Shown here: one piece after another, positions 10,660-24,005 of the stretch
Layout: each line of letters begins with the position of its first letter
Position numbering within the stretch: position 1 is the first letter of the stretch
Assembly (NCBI GenBank): GCA_018241325.1
Contig: JAFEEB010000041.1
Location: forward strand, 23,020-80,347
Source: Pseudomonadota bacterium
Lineage (GTDB): Bacteria > Pseudomonadota > Gammaproteobacteria > Burkholderiales > Burkholderiaceae_C
Direction: 5' to 3'
Length of the DNA stretch: 57,328 nt
Program-made: the position numbers and the translations under genes
The notes under the pieces: model-generated
The model's database searches: none
What the model saw: only the letters and a program-made list of their open reading frames with translations
Told to the model about the DNA's origin: nothing

Positions 10660-10943
10660 GGCGTTGTTCCTCATCCAATTAAAAATGACCCCTCTACTGC
10701 GAGGTGAATTCTATTTCTTGGACTCTGATCTGTGCCGCTCGGGCGACCCCGGGTTTTCCCTGTGTTTCAACGGGTGGCAGTCCCCCTCATCGGTTGCTCG
10801 ATTCGACGGTTTGTGCGGGCTGAGCGGGTATTTTGGGGTGGCGTGCGATCCCGATCGGGCTCGATGGCGCAGCGGTCCGCTGCGAGACTGCAACCCGGAT
10901 TTCTGTGCGCTAGCATGATCTCCGGTACACGTCGGAGACACCC

Positions 10944-12632
10944 ATGCAAGCGCACTACAAGTTCTGGCCCAAGCGCCTGCCGCACGCCATCACGCCGCCC
11001 GCTACCTCGCTGTGGCACAACCTGGCCGTCAGCGCGCTGCGCTATCCGGACAAGCCGGCCACGGTGTTCTTCGGCTCGGTGCTGACCTGGGCGCAGCTGA
11101 AGGCCGCGGCCGAGCGGCTGGCCGCGCAGTTGCAGGCGCTGGGCGTGGGCAAGGGCGACCGGGTGCTGCTGAACCTGCAGAACTCGCCGCAACTCATCGT
11201 GGCGCACTTCGCCATCCTGCGCGCCGACGCGGTGGTGGTGCCCGTCAACCCGATGAACCGCGCCGAGGAGCTCAAGCACTACATCCTTGACCCCGACGCC
11301 AGGGTCGCCATCACCAGTGCCGACCTGGCCGGCGAGCTGGCCGCGGCCTCCGACGCGCTGCCCCCGGCCGATCGCCTGGCGCACCTGATCGTCACGCAGT
11401 ACACCGACGCGTTCGACGCCGCCGTGCAGGGCGAGGACGCGCCGCCCGAGGTCTGGCGCGACTGGCTGCTGCCGCGCCGCCCGCTGCCCACGTTGCAGGG
11501 CGGCCAGGTGCACGCCTGGGCCGATGCCTTGGCCTTTGACGGCCCGCTGGCAGCCACCACCGCCGGCCCGCAGGATTTGAGCGTGCTGCCCTACACCAGC
11601 GGCACGACCGGGCTGCCCAAGGGCTGCATGCACACCCACGCCAGCCTGATGCACAACGCCGTGGCCTGCACGCTGTGGGGCAACGGCACGGCCGAGACGG
11701 TGACGCTGGTGGTGGTGCCCATGTTCCACATCACCGGCATGGTGGCGGTGATGCAGGCGGCGGTGTATGCCGGCGCCACCATGGTGCTGATGCCGCGCTG
11801 GGACCGCGAGCTGGCCGGGCGCCTGATCTCGCGCTGGAAGGTCACCGCCTGGGCCAACATCCCCACCATGGTGATCGACCTGCTGGCCAGCCCCAATTTC
11901 GCCCGCTTCGACCTGTCCAGCCTCCGGACCATCAGCGGCGGCGGCGCGGCCATGCCGCAGGCGGTGGCGCAGCGGCTGGAGGATGTCTATGGCCTGAAGT
12001 ACGCCGAGGGCTACGGCCTGACCGAGACCGCCGCACCCTCGCACCAGAACCCGGTGGACGCGCCCAAGCAGCAGTGCCTGGGCATTCCCTTCATGAGCAC
12101 CGACGCGCGCATCGTCGATCCCGAAACGTGCAAGGAGGTGCCCCAGGGCGAGACCGGGGAGATCGTGGTGCACGGCCCCGAGGTGTTTTCCGGCTACTGG
12201 AAGTGTCCCGAGGCCACGGCGGCGGCCTTCTTCGAGCTGGAGGGCAAGCGCTTTTTCCGCACCGGCGATCTGGGCCGGGTGGACGAGGACGGCTACTTCT
12301 TCATCACCGACCGCCTCAAGCGCATGATCAACGCCAGCGGCTTCAAGGTGTGGCCGGCCGAGGTCGAGGCGCTGATGTTCAAACACCCCGCGATCCAGGA
12401 GGCCTGCGTCATCGGCACCCGGGACGCCTATCGCGGCGAATCCGTCAAGGCCGTGGTGGTGCTGCGCGCCGAGCACAAGGGCAAGGTGAGCGAGCAGGAG
12501 GTGATCGACTGGTGCCGCGAGCACATGGCCGCCTACAAGGTGCCGCGCGCGGTGCAGTTCGTCGATGCCCTGCCCAAGAGCGGCAGCGGCAAGGTCATGT
12601 GGCGCTTGTTGCAGGAAGCCGAAAAAGCGTGA
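10944..12632 (+). CDS. AMP-forming acyl-CoA ligase (long-chain-fatty-acid--CoA ligase type)
   Basis: A 562-residue member of the ANL superfamily, which activates a carboxylic acid with ATP and then CoA. Visible motifs are the P-loop YTSGTTGLPKGCMHTH (around residue 213), EGYGLTET (around 353), TGDLGRVDEDGYFFITDR (hinge region, around 440), SGFKVWPAEVE, and the catalytic lysine in SGSGKVMWRLL at the C-terminus. Substrate chain length cannot be read from sequence; medium or long chain is usual for this subgroup. The start ATG has GGAG 8-10 nt upstream. The 284-bp stretch 10660-10943 before it, shared with the divergent IPTL-CTERM gene, contains an A/T-rich patch (around 10678-10725) but no operator I can name. 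Confidence 0.92.
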   Translation: MQAHYKFWPKRLPHAITPPATSLWHNLAVSALRYPDKPATVFFGSVLTWAQLKAAAERLAAQLQALGVGKGDRVLLNLQNSPQLIVAHFAILRADAVVVPVNPMNRAEELKHYILDPDARVAITSADLAGELAAASDALPPADRLAHLIVTQYTDAFDAAVQGEDAPPEVWRDWLLPRRPLPTLQGGQVHAWADALAFDGPLAATTAGPQDLSVLPYTSGTTGLPKGCMHTHASLMHNAVACTLWGNGTAETVTLVVVPMFHITGMVAVMQAAVYAGATMVLMPRWDRELAGRLISRWKVTAWANIPTMVIDLLASPNFARFDLSSLRTISGGGAAMPQAVAQRLEDVYGLKYAEGYGLTETAAPSHQNPVDAPKQQCLGIPFMSTDARIVDPETCKEVPQGETGEIVVHGPEVFSGYWKCPEATAAAFFELEGKRFFRTGDLGRVDEDGYFFITDRLKRMINASGFKVWPAEVEALMFKHPAIQEACVIGTRDAYRGESVKAVVVLRAEHKGKVSEQEVIDWCREHMAAYKVPRAVQFVDALPKSGSGKVMWRLLQEAEKA

Positions 12633-12635
12633 GCC

Positions 12636-13259
12636 TCAGGGCGCGCGCAGATAAAGGCGATCGGACCAGGTCGCCAGCCACTGCGGCCTGAAGGCCACGC
12701 ACACGGCGGTGACCATGCCGGTCATGATGGCGTCGCCCCAGGCCATCAGCCAGCGCGCGACCAGGGCCAGTTCGGGCTCGACGGCGACGTTCAATGCGTG
12801 GCCCGTCCACTGGGCCAGCGCGCCGGTGGCGAACAGGCATGCCGCCGTGCCCAGAAAGGCGCGCCCCAGGATGTAGACGAACAGGTTGTGCGGCAGCGCG
12901 CGGCGCAGCACCCAGCCCAGGCCCAGCGCCAGCGTGGCAGGCACCACGCCCAGCCACAAGGCCATGTCCAGCTGCTCGGCCGGCGTGACGGGCGCGATCC
13001 ACCCGGTGGCCAGCGCCACCACACCGAACACCAGCATCGCCAGCGGCCAGCCCAGCGCCAGCAGGACCAGGCAGGCGCCCGACAATTGCAGCTGAATCGG
13101 CATGTGATGCAACCAGGGCAGGGCCCACAGCCAGGGCGTGATGACCAGCGCGGCCAGCAGGGGCGAAAGCAGCGCGCCGCCCGCCAGTTGCCGCCAGGGC
13201 CGAAAGACCAGGGCCACCAGCAGGGCGGCCGAGACGAGCGACAGATTCAACAAGGTCAT
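12636..13259 (-). CDS. CbiM-like energy-coupling factor transporter permease
   Basis: A 207-residue protein with five or six membrane helices and the CbiM-family C-terminal features GDAIMTGMVTAVCVAFRP and WSDRLYL. CbiM-type proteins are the substrate-binding membrane parts of cobalt/nickel ECF importers, but this short version is an orphan: no ATPase, CbiQ or CbiN gene lies nearby, and its actual substrate is unknown. It ends 3 bp from the convergent acyl-CoA ligase stop codon. Confidence 0.75.
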   Translation of the reverse strand: MTLLNLSLVSAALLVALVFRPWRQLAGGALLSPLLAALVITPWLWALPWLHHMPIQLQLSGACLVLLALGWPLAMLVFGVVALATGWIAPVTPAEQLDMALWLGVVPATLALGLGWVLRRALPHNLFVYILGRAFLGTAACLFATGALAQWTGHALNVAVEPELALVARWLMAWGDAIMTGMVTAVCVAFRPQWLATWSDRLYLRAP

Positions 13260-13327
13260 GGCAACGGCAGCGCCAGCGCGGGCGCGGCGGCGATTATCCT
13301 TGGCTCATCACGGATCTCCGGGCCGCC

Positions 13328-14065
13328 ATGTTTTCGCCTCCGTTCACCACTGCCGATCACTGCCTGGCCGCACTGCGCGAGAGCGGCTTTGCCGTGCTGG
13401 ACGCCGCTGCCGTGCGCGCGCTGACGGGGGCGTCCGCAGACTCGCTGAAGACGCTGGCGCACGCCTGGGACGACCTGGCGCCGGACGAATACCTGAAGGA
13501 CGGCGGGCGCTATCGCCGTCGCCGCCACGCTTCTTTCATCGCCCAGGGGGGCGAGCTGCACGACGTGCCGCATCGCCCGCACTGGCAGCCGCTGGCCTAC
13601 AACGCGCTGCACGGCGGCATGCAGCGGTGGTTCGCACCGGTCGATGCGGCCACGCGCGCGCGCGGCGACTGGCGCGCCCTGCTGGCCTGGCTGGCGCAGG
13701 TGGCCGACGCGCTGTGGGGCGCGCAGCCTTGGTGCGGCGAGGCCCACGCGTTTCGCATCGACACCGAAGGCGGCATCGGCCGCCCCACACCCGAAGGCGC
13801 GCACCGCGACGGCGTGGACCTGGTGGCGGTGTTCCTGGTGACGCGCGCGGGCATCAAGGGCGGCGAAACCCGGGTGTTCGAGATCGACGGCCCGCGCGGC
13901 CAGCGCTTCACGCTGGACGAACCCTGGGCGGTGCTGCTGCTGGACGACCACAAGGTGATTCACGAGACCACGCCAGTCCAGCCGCTGGTTGCCGGCGCGC
14001 CGGGCCACCGCGACACGCTGGTCATCACCTTGCGCGCGCAGGGCTTTTTGGCGCCGACGACTTGA
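13328..14065 (+). CDS. 2-oxoglutarate/Fe(II) dioxygenase family protein (BsmA/IDO-like)
   Basis: A 245-residue protein resembling the 2OG-Fe dioxygenase family that includes free amino acid hydroxylases. The iron ligands are the HxD pair in GAHRDGVD (about residues 158-160) and the distal histidine in DHKVIHETTPV (about residue 217), followed by the 2OG-binding arginine in GHRDTLVITLR. All catalytic residues are present, so it should be active; the substrate is unknown. The upstream sequence lacks a strong Shine-Dalgarno. It is in the same direction as the universal stress protein gene, 73 bp further on. Confidence 0.85.
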   Translation: MFSPPFTTADHCLAALRESGFAVLDAAAVRALTGASADSLKTLAHAWDDLAPDEYLKDGGRYRRRRHASFIAQGGELHDVPHRPHWQPLAYNALHGGMQRWFAPVDAATRARGDWRALLAWLAQVADALWGAQPWCGEAHAFRIDTEGGIGRPTPEGAHRDGVDLVAVFLVTRAGIKGGETRVFEIDGPRGQRFTLDEPWAVLLLDDHKVIHETTPVQPLVAGAPGHRDTLVITLRAQGFLAPTT

Positions 14066-14138
14066 TGCAGGTCATGACAGGGCGCCGGGTTTGCGCCCAT
14101 ACTGGGCTTATCGACGATTGACGCGAAAGGGGTGGTTC

Positions 14139-14588
14139 ATGTTCAAGCACATTCTGGCTCCCGTTGACGGCTCCGAAACCTCGATGGCCGCGGTCGTCAA
14201 GGCGGCCGAACTGGCCAAGGCCTTTGGCGCCGCGGTCACCGCGGTGTACGTGATTGACCCGTACCCCTTCACCGGCGTGGGGGGCGAATTCGCCTATGGG
14301 CAAGACCAGTACCTCAATGCCGCGCGCGCCGAGGCCCGCACTGCCATGGAAGGCGCGGCCCAGCGCCTGCAGGCTGCCGGCGTGCAGGCCGAGACGCGCG
14401 TGACCGAGTCGCACACGGCCTGGCGCGGCATCATCGACGCCATCGACGCTTGCGGTGCCGACCTGGTGGTGATGGGCTCGCACGGCCGCCGTGGCCTGGA
14501 GCGCCTGGTGCTGGGCAGCGTGACCCAAAGCGTGCTCTCGCACAGCAAGGTCAGCACGCTGGTGGTGCGCACGCCCGGCGCCGACTGA
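14139..14588 (+). CDS. Universal stress protein (UspA family)
   Basis: A 149-residue single-domain Usp: N-terminal FKHILAPVDGSETS, and the ATP-binding signature GSHGRRGLERLVLGSVTQSV (about residues 113-132) followed by VLVVR-like strand STLVVRTPG. The complete G2xG9GS/T motif suggests the ATP-binding subclass. The frame is open upstream, but the family match and the purine-rich stretch GAAAGGGG upstream support the ATG at 14139. It ends 4 bp from the convergent ArsR gene. Confidence 0.93.
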   Translation: MFKHILAPVDGSETSMAAVVKAAELAKAFGAAVTAVYVIDPYPFTGVGGEFAYGQDQYLNAARAEARTAMEGAAQRLQAAGVQAETRVTESHTAWRGIIDAIDACGADLVVMGSHGRRGLERLVLGSVTQSVLSHSKVSTLVVRTPGAD

Positions 14589-14592
14589 CGCG

Positions 14593-14967
14593 CTATTTCT
14601 TGCGGCTGGCCGGCACCTTGCGCGCCGGCGCCGTGAAGGCCGCGCGCGCCACCGCGGCCGCATCGAAGCGGCGCGCAATGCTGCCGCAGACCAGATTGCA
14701 CAGATCGTGCACGGCCGGATCGGCGATGCGGTAGTACACGCTGGTGCCGTGATGCTCGCGCGCCACCAGGCCGTGGCGCGCCATCTGCGCGAGGTGGCGC
14801 GAGACGTTGGCGTCGCTTGAATCGACCTGCTGGGCGATCTCGCCCACGCTGAGCTCACCCGTGCCCAGCACGTTGAGGATGCGCAGCCGCGTGGGCTCGG
14901 ACAGGGTGCGAAAGTACTGCGCCACGTGGTCCAGCGCGGCGGGGGGCAGGTCGGTCAGGGCATTCAT
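14593..14967 (-). CDS. ArsR family transcriptional repressor
   Basis: A 124-residue winged-helix regulator. The HTH runs from about residue 19 to 80: FRTLSEPTRLRILNVL, the recognition helix SSDANVSRHLAQMARHGLV, and the wing EHHGTSVYYRIAD. After the wing are two cysteines, Cys90 and Cys94 (DLCNLVCGS), on the last helix; the ELCVC metal motif of classical ArsR and the first cysteine of the BigR/SqrR pair are not present. Divergent from the RND/SQR operon with a perfect inverted repeat between them, so it is very likely the operon's repressor. Given the SQR gene it controls, a sulfide or persulfide signal sensed by Cys90/Cys94 is an inference. Start ATG at 14967 is chosen because the residues upstream in frame are not family-like. 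Confidence 0.92.
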   Translation of the reverse strand: MNALTDLPPAALDHVAQYFRTLSEPTRLRILNVLGTGELSVGEIAQQVDSSDANVSRHLAQMARHGLVAREHHGTSVYYRIADPAVHDLCNLVCGSIARRFDAAAVARAAFTAPARKVPASRKK

Positions 14968-15045
14968 CGGCAGGCACGTGGGGTGCAGCGGGTCGATGCG
15001 CAGTCTAACGCTTGACGGAAGAAATCGATCGATTACACTATTGCG

Positions 15046-15067
15046 TATTTGCATGATTGCGCAAATA
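15046..15067. promoter_or_regulatory. Perfect inverted repeat, probable ArsR-type operator
   Basis: TATTTGC-N8-GCAAATA, a 7-bp perfect dyad inside the promoter region between the divergent ArsR gene and the RND adaptor gene. Its right arm ends 9 bp before the adaptor start codon, so a bound repressor would block transcription or ribosome access. A/T-rich dyads of this kind are typical ArsR operators. The assignment to this regulator is inferred from position. Confidence 0.65.
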
Positions 15068-15075
15068 ATAAAGCA

Positions 15076-16187
15076 ATGAACCATTCGAATCAAGTCATCG
15101 CCTTGGCAAGGGGCCGGCTGCTCGGTCCGGCAGGTCGGCGCTTGCGCATGGCGGGGCTGGCGTGTGCGCTGGCCTTGCTGGGCGTGCCGGGTGGGGCGGC
15201 GACGCCGGCCGTGCGCTTGCCCGTGGCGCCGGTGCAGGCCGAAGCGCTGGCATCCACCCGCACCGACGATGGGCAGGTCCAGGCCTTGCGCCAGGCCACG
15301 GTGGCGGCGCAGGTGGCGGGCACGGTGCTGGAGTTGAACGTGCGCGCCGGCGATGCCGTGCGCGCCGGGCAGGTGCTGCTGCGCATCGACGCCCGTGCGG
15401 CCGAGCAGGGCGCCGCGGCCAGCACGGCGCAGGTGGCGGCCGCGCAGGCCGCACTGGATGCGGCCACCAGCGAGCTGGCGCGAAAGCGTCAGCTGGCCGA
15501 CAAGAAATACATCAGCCAGGGCGCGCTGGAGCAGGCCGAAAGCCAGTATCGCAGCGCGCAGGCGCAAGTCAGGGCGCTGGCGGCGCAGGCCGGCGCGGCG
15601 CGCACGCAAACCGGCCTGCACGTGCTGCGCGCGCCGTTCGACGGCGTGGTGGCGCAGTTGGGCGTCGAGCGCGGCGACATGGCCATGCCGGGGCGCCCGC
15701 TGCTCACGGTGTACGACCCCGCGGCCCTGCGCGTGGCCGCCGACGTGCCGGCCAGCGCGCTGCGCGGCCAGCCGTTGCGGCCCGGCGCCGTGCGCGTGCT
15801 GCTGGCCGGGGCTGCGGTGGCGCCGGTGCGCGTGCAGATCTTGCCCACGGTCGATCCGCAGACCCTGACGCAAACCGTGCGCGTCGATCTGCCGCCCGCA
15901 ACCCAGGCGGTGCCCGGTCAGTTTGCCCGCCTGCAATGGACCGATGGCGGTGGCGCGACGCCGCGCATCCACATCCCGGCCAGCGCGGTGGTGCGCCGCG
16001 CCGACGTGACCGCCGTCTATGTGATGGGCGAGGGCCAGCAGCCGCAACTGCGCCAGGTGCGCCTGGGCCCCGTGCACGGCGAGCGTGTGGAGGTGCTGGC
16101 CGGTCTCGATGCCGGCGAGCCGCTGATCACGGACCCGCAGGCCGCGACCCGCGCCGTGGCCGGCACGCCAGCGGGAGCGGGCCGGTG

Positions 16188-16188
<1 letters not shown>
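15076..16188 (+). CDS. RND efflux periplasmic adaptor subunit (HlyD/MFP family)
   Basis: A 370-residue membrane fusion protein. It has an N-terminal hydrophobic signal (MAGLACALALLGVPGGAATP), a first barrel-sandwich half (VQALRQATVAAQVAGTVLEL), a coiled-coil hairpin (about residues 105-175, ending QTGLHVLRAP), the second lipoyl half FDGVVAQLGVERGDMAMPG, then beta-barrel and membrane-proximal domains. It links the RND permease to the outer-membrane channel. The ATG at 15076 begins MNHSNQV. Its stop overlaps the permease start by one base (TGATG), so translation is coupled. Confidence 0.93.
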
Positions 16189-20865
<4,677 letters not shown>

Positions 20866-20924
20866 CCCATAGCAAGGCGCGCAATGCCCTTGCCGGCAAC
20901 AATCATTTTTGAAGGAGAAACGAC

Positions 20925-21164
20925 ATGACATCCTGGCAAATCACCCGCATGGTCGGCGGCACGTTCATCCTGCTGTCACTCGCGCTGGGCGCACCGGGCA
21001 GCCCGATCTTCCACAGCGCCAACTGGCTGTGGTTCACCGCCTTCGTCGGCGCCAACTTCCTGCAAAGCGGCTTCAGCAAGTGGTGCCTGATGGAGGTCGT
21101 CATGCGCAAGCTGGGCGCGCGCCCCGGCGAGTGCCAGGCGCAAGACCGAAGGAGCGCGACATGA
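20925..21164 (+). CDS. DUF2892 (YgaP-like) small membrane protein
   Basis: A 79-residue protein with two hydrophobic segments (GGTFILLSLALGAPGSPIF and WFTAFVGANFLQSGFS) and the cysteine in FSKWCLMEVVM, matching DUF2892, the membrane part of YgaP. Such proteins often accompany rhodanese or sulfide-oxidation genes, which fits the preceding sqr gene. A GAAGGAG site sits just upstream of the ATG. It overlaps the next gene by 4 bp (ATGA). Confidence 0.85.
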   Translation: MTSWQITRMVGGTFILLSLALGAPGSPIFHSANWLWFTAFVGANFLQSGFSKWCLMEVVMRKLGARPGECQAQDRRSAT

Positions 21165-21517
21165 ATGAAAGCTACAAGGACCTGATTGCCGCCGTCTCCA
21201 CCAAGACCGCGCAGATGCGCCAGGGCATTCCCGAAGTGATGCAGGGCTTCAACGCCATGGCGCAGGCCGCCGGCAAGTCCGGCGCGCTGGACGCCAAGAC
21301 CAAGGAGCTGATCGCCATGGCGCTGTCGGTGGGTTCGCGCTGCGACCCCTGCATCGGCTTTCATGGCAAGGCCTTGGTGAAGCTGGGTGCCACCCGCGCC
21401 GAGGTGCAGGAGATGCTGGGCATGTGCGTGTACATGGGCGGCGGGCCTTCGCTGATGTATGCGGCGGCGGCGCTGGCCGCGTACGAGGAATTCGGCGGGG
21501 AAAAGGCGGTGCCATGA
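21161..21517 (+). CDS. Carboxymuconolactone decarboxylase (AhpD-like) family protein
   Basis: A 118-residue all-helical AhpD-like protein with the redox motif SRCDPCIGFHGKAL (CxxC followed by His), preceded by the conserved KELIAMALSV. Proteins of this group can reduce peroxides or act as thiol oxidoreductases; in an operon with SQR a role in handling persulfides is an inference. GGAG lies about 6 nt upstream of the ATG. It overlaps the DUF2892 gene before it and the TolC-like gene after it by 4 bp each. Confidence 0.9.
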   Translation: MNESYKDLIAAVSTKTAQMRQGIPEVMQGFNAMAQAAGKSGALDAKTKELIAMALSVGSRCDPCIGFHGKALVKLGATRAEVQEMLGMCVYMGGGPSLMYAAAALAAYEEFGGEKAVP

Positions 21518-22899
21518 GACTGCGGCCCCTGGTCCTGGCTTGCGCGCTGGCTGCCACGCTGCCGGCCGACGTGCGGGCGCAGGACTTGCTGACGGTCTGG
21601 CGCGCCGCGGCCGGGCACGACCGCCAGCTGGCCGTGGCGCGCGCCGAGCACGGCGCCACCCAGACCTTGCGCGAGCAGGCCGACGCGCTGTGGCGCCCGG
21701 GCGTGTCGCTGGCGCTGGGCGCGGGCCTGGGCGCGCAGGACACCAGCATGCGCGGCGCGCGCTTTTCGGCGCCGGGCATGGGGCAGATGGACGAGGCACG
21801 CTTTGCCACCTCGGTCGACGCCGGCCTGGCCACGCGCGTGGCTATCATCGCGCAGCAGCCGCTGGTCAATGCCGGGCGCGATGCCCAGCGCGCGCAGTTG
21901 CGCCTGGGCGCCGACATGGGCGACACCGCCTGGCGCAGCGCGCAGGCTGACCTGATGCTGCGCACCGCCGAGCGCTACCTGGCGCTGGCGCTGGCCGAGG
22001 AGCGCGTGCGCGTGCTCGGCCAGCAAGTGCGTGCGCTCGAGCACGCGCGCGACGAAGCGCACGACCGCTACAAGATCGGTTCGTCGCCCGTCACGGATAC
22101 GCACGAGGCCGACGCCGCCCTGGCCGGCGCGCGCGCCCAGCAGTCGGCCGCCGCGCTGGAGGCCGGCACCCGCCGCCAGGCCCTGGCCGACAGCACCGGC
22201 CTGGCCGGACCGACGGCGCGGCTGCCGGCGCTGCCGCTGGCGCCGGTGGCCGACGGCCCCGGCTGGGAGCAGGCCGCGCAGGCCGACAACCCGCGCCTGC
22301 GCCTGTCGATGCAGGCCGTGGCCGTGGCCGAGCAGAAGCTGCGCCAGCAAGGCGCCGCAGGCCGCGCCACCGTCGATCTGGTGGCGCAGGCCAGCCACGA
22401 CCGCATTGCCGGCCACGGCGACTTCGGCAGCGCGCGCAATCGCAACTTGAACGCCATGGTCGGCGTGCAGCTCAACATCCCGATCTATGCCGGCGGCATG
22501 ATCCAGGCGCAGGAGCGCGAGGCCGCCGAGCGCCTGGCCAAGGCGCGCGCCGAACTGGATCTGGCGCGCGAGGAGGTCGGCCAGCAGACGCGCAGCGCCT
22601 GGCAGGGCTTGCAGACCGGCGCCGAGCGCATCGCCGCGCTGCAGCAGGCGCAGACCGCGAGCAGCGCCCGGCTGGACGCCACGCGCCTGGGCCGCGAGGT
22701 GGGCGACCGCACCCTGCTGGACGTGCTGGGCGCCGAGAACGACCACGCGCAGACCGTGCTGGCGCTGGCCCAGGCGCGCGCGGACCAGGTGCTCACGCGC
22801 CTGAGGCTGGCGGCGCTGGCCGATCGACTGGATGAAGACCTGCTGGCACAGGTGAGCGCCACACTGAACACCGAAGTCGCGCAGGAGCCCAAGCCATGA
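21514..22899 (+). CDS. TolC family outer membrane channel protein
   Basis: A 461-residue outer membrane efflux protein with a signal peptide (LRPLVLACALAATLPADVRAQ) and two OEP repeats of long helices: LMLRTAERYLALALAEERVR in the first, EEVGQQTRSAWQGLQTGAER in the second, plus NIPIYAGGMIQAQEREA before the second hairpin. The channel completes the RND tripartite pump encoded just upstream. ATGA overlaps at both ends (21514 and 22896) show tight coupling. Confidence 0.92.
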   Translation: MRLRPLVLACALAATLPADVRAQDLLTVWRAAAGHDRQLAVARAEHGATQTLREQADALWRPGVSLALGAGLGAQDTSMRGARFSAPGMGQMDEARFATSVDAGLATRVAIIAQQPLVNAGRDAQRAQLRLGADMGDTAWRSAQADLMLRTAERYLALALAEERVRVLGQQVRALEHARDEAHDRYKIGSSPVTDTHEADAALAGARAQQSAAALEAGTRRQALADSTGLAGPTARLPALPLAPVADGPGWEQAAQADNPRLRLSMQAVAVAEQKLRQQGAAGRATVDLVAQASHDRIAGHGDFGSARNRNLNAMVGVQLNIPIYAGGMIQAQEREAAERLAKARAELDLAREEVGQQTRSAWQGLQTGAERIAALQQAQTASSARLDATRLGREVGDRTLLDVLGAENDHAQTVLALAQARADQVLTRLRLAALADRLDEDLLAQVSATLNTEVAQEPKP

Positions 22900-23594
22900 G
22901 TGCCGAGCCCCGCGTCGAGCGCGACGAGTTGATCGTCCTGAATCGGTTGGTGCCGCTGGCGGCGCAGGACATCATCGAGCTGGGTTGCGGCGCCGCCCGC
23001 CTGGCGCGCGAACTGCTGGCGCGCTACCCGGCAACGCGGGTCACAGGCCTGGAGGTCGATGCCATCCAGCATGCCAGGAACCTGGCCGCGCCTGCCGAGC
23101 GGCTGCGCTTCATCGCTGCCGGCGCCCAGGCCATTCCGCTGCCGGATGCGCAATTCGATATGGCGCTGATGCTCAAGTCCTTGCACCACGTGCCGCAGTC
23201 CATCATGGACCAGGCGCTGGCCGAGGTGCATCGCGTGCTGCGCCCCGGCGGCCATCTGTACGTGTCCGAGCCGGTGTTTGCCGGCGCCCTCAACGAGATC
23301 ACGCGCCTGTTCAACGACGAGCAGGCGGTGCGCGCCGCCGCGCAGGCCGCGCTGGACCGGGCGCTTGCCACGGGGGCCTGGGCGCAGGTGGCCGAGCGCC
23401 GCTTCGACATGCCCGCGCACTTTGCCGACTTTGCCGCGTTCGAGCGTCGCATGCTGGATGTGACGTTTGCCGAGCGCCACCTGGACGGCGAGCTGCGCGA
23501 GCGCGTGCGCGCGCGCTTTGAATCCCATGTGGGAATCGGGGGCGCCCACTTCGAGCGTCCCATGCATGTGCGCCTGCTGCGCAAACCCGGCTGA
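22896..23594 (+). CDS. Class I SAM-dependent methyltransferase
   Basis: A 232-residue methyltransferase with motif I IIELGCGAARLARELL (about residue 28), acidic residue at the end of strand 2 (VTGLEVDA), motif II-like FDMALMLKSLHHV and motif III LRPGGHLYVSEPV. This is the Methyltransf_11/25 fold. The acceptor is unknown; its place at the end of an RND-SQR operon suggests it modifies either a pump substrate or a sulfur compound, but that is inference. Confidence 0.88.
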   Translation: MSAEPRVERDELIVLNRLVPLAAQDIIELGCGAARLARELLARYPATRVTGLEVDAIQHARNLAAPAERLRFIAAGAQAIPLPDAQFDMALMLKSLHHVPQSIMDQALAEVHRVLRPGGHLYVSEPVFAGALNEITRLFNDEQAVRAAAQAALDRALATGAWAQVAERRFDMPAHFADFAAFERRMLDVTFAERHLDGELRERVRARFESHVGIGGAHFERPMHVRLLRKPG

Positions 23595-23662
23595 TGCGCG
23601 AGATCGCTTGCGGATCGGCCGGGGTTCACCTTCGTTTTTTTCACGTCAACAAGGAGCCTTCC

Positions 23663-23860
23663 ATGAATCGCAACGTCGGCGGCATCGACCGCATTCTTCG
23701 CATCGTCGTCGGTCTGGTGCTGATCGCGCTGGCCGCCACCGGCACCGTGGGCTGGTGGGGCTGGATCGGCGTGGTGCCGCTGCTCACCGGCCTGGCGGGC
23801 ACCTGCCCCGCGTACAAGCTGCTGGGCATGAGTACCTGTCCCATGAAGTCGCCCAAGTAA
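23663..23860 (+). CDS. DUF2892 family small membrane protein
   Basis: A 65-residue protein: MNRNVGGIDRILRIVVGLVL start, two hydrophobic helices (IVVGLVLIALAATG and IGVVPLLTGLAG) and two cysteines, Cys48 and Cys59 (GTCPAYKLLGMSTCPMK), the classical DUF2892 pattern. AAGGAG precedes the ATG at 23663. Second DUF2892 protein of the cluster; 68 bp after the methyltransferase gene. Confidence 0.9.
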   Translation: MNRNVGGIDRILRIVVGLVLIALAATGTVGWWGWIGVVPLLTGLAGTCPAYKLLGMSTCPMKSPK

Positions 23861-23950
23861 GCGCGGCCGGCCGTTTCAACGGCGGGCATGGCCGCGCTGG
23901 ACGATGCCGGCCCGTGGGCGCGACGACGGCCGTTTCTTGATCTGATGCAA

Positions 23951-23977
23951 TCTTAACGAGAATGATTCTTATTAAGA
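23951..23977. promoter_or_regulatory. Fur-box-like operator upstream of the TonB receptor gene
   Basis: TCTTAACGAGAATGATTC followed by TTATTAAGA contains the Fur-like core GAGAATGATTCTTATT with outer arms TCTTAA/TTAAGA forming a dyad. It is about 30 bp upstream of the TonB-dependent receptor start, the expected place for iron-dependent repression. The surrounding gap 23861-24005 has no gene. Confidence 0.75.
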
Positions 23978-24005
23978 TCGACTCCTCTCAAAAAGGTCGG
24001 TCTTC

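Noticed and set aside
15162-16187. Apparent 340-residue N-terminal extension of the RND permease
   Set aside because: The frame is open only because of high GC; it overlaps the adaptor gene completely, and the family match starts at the ATG at 16188.
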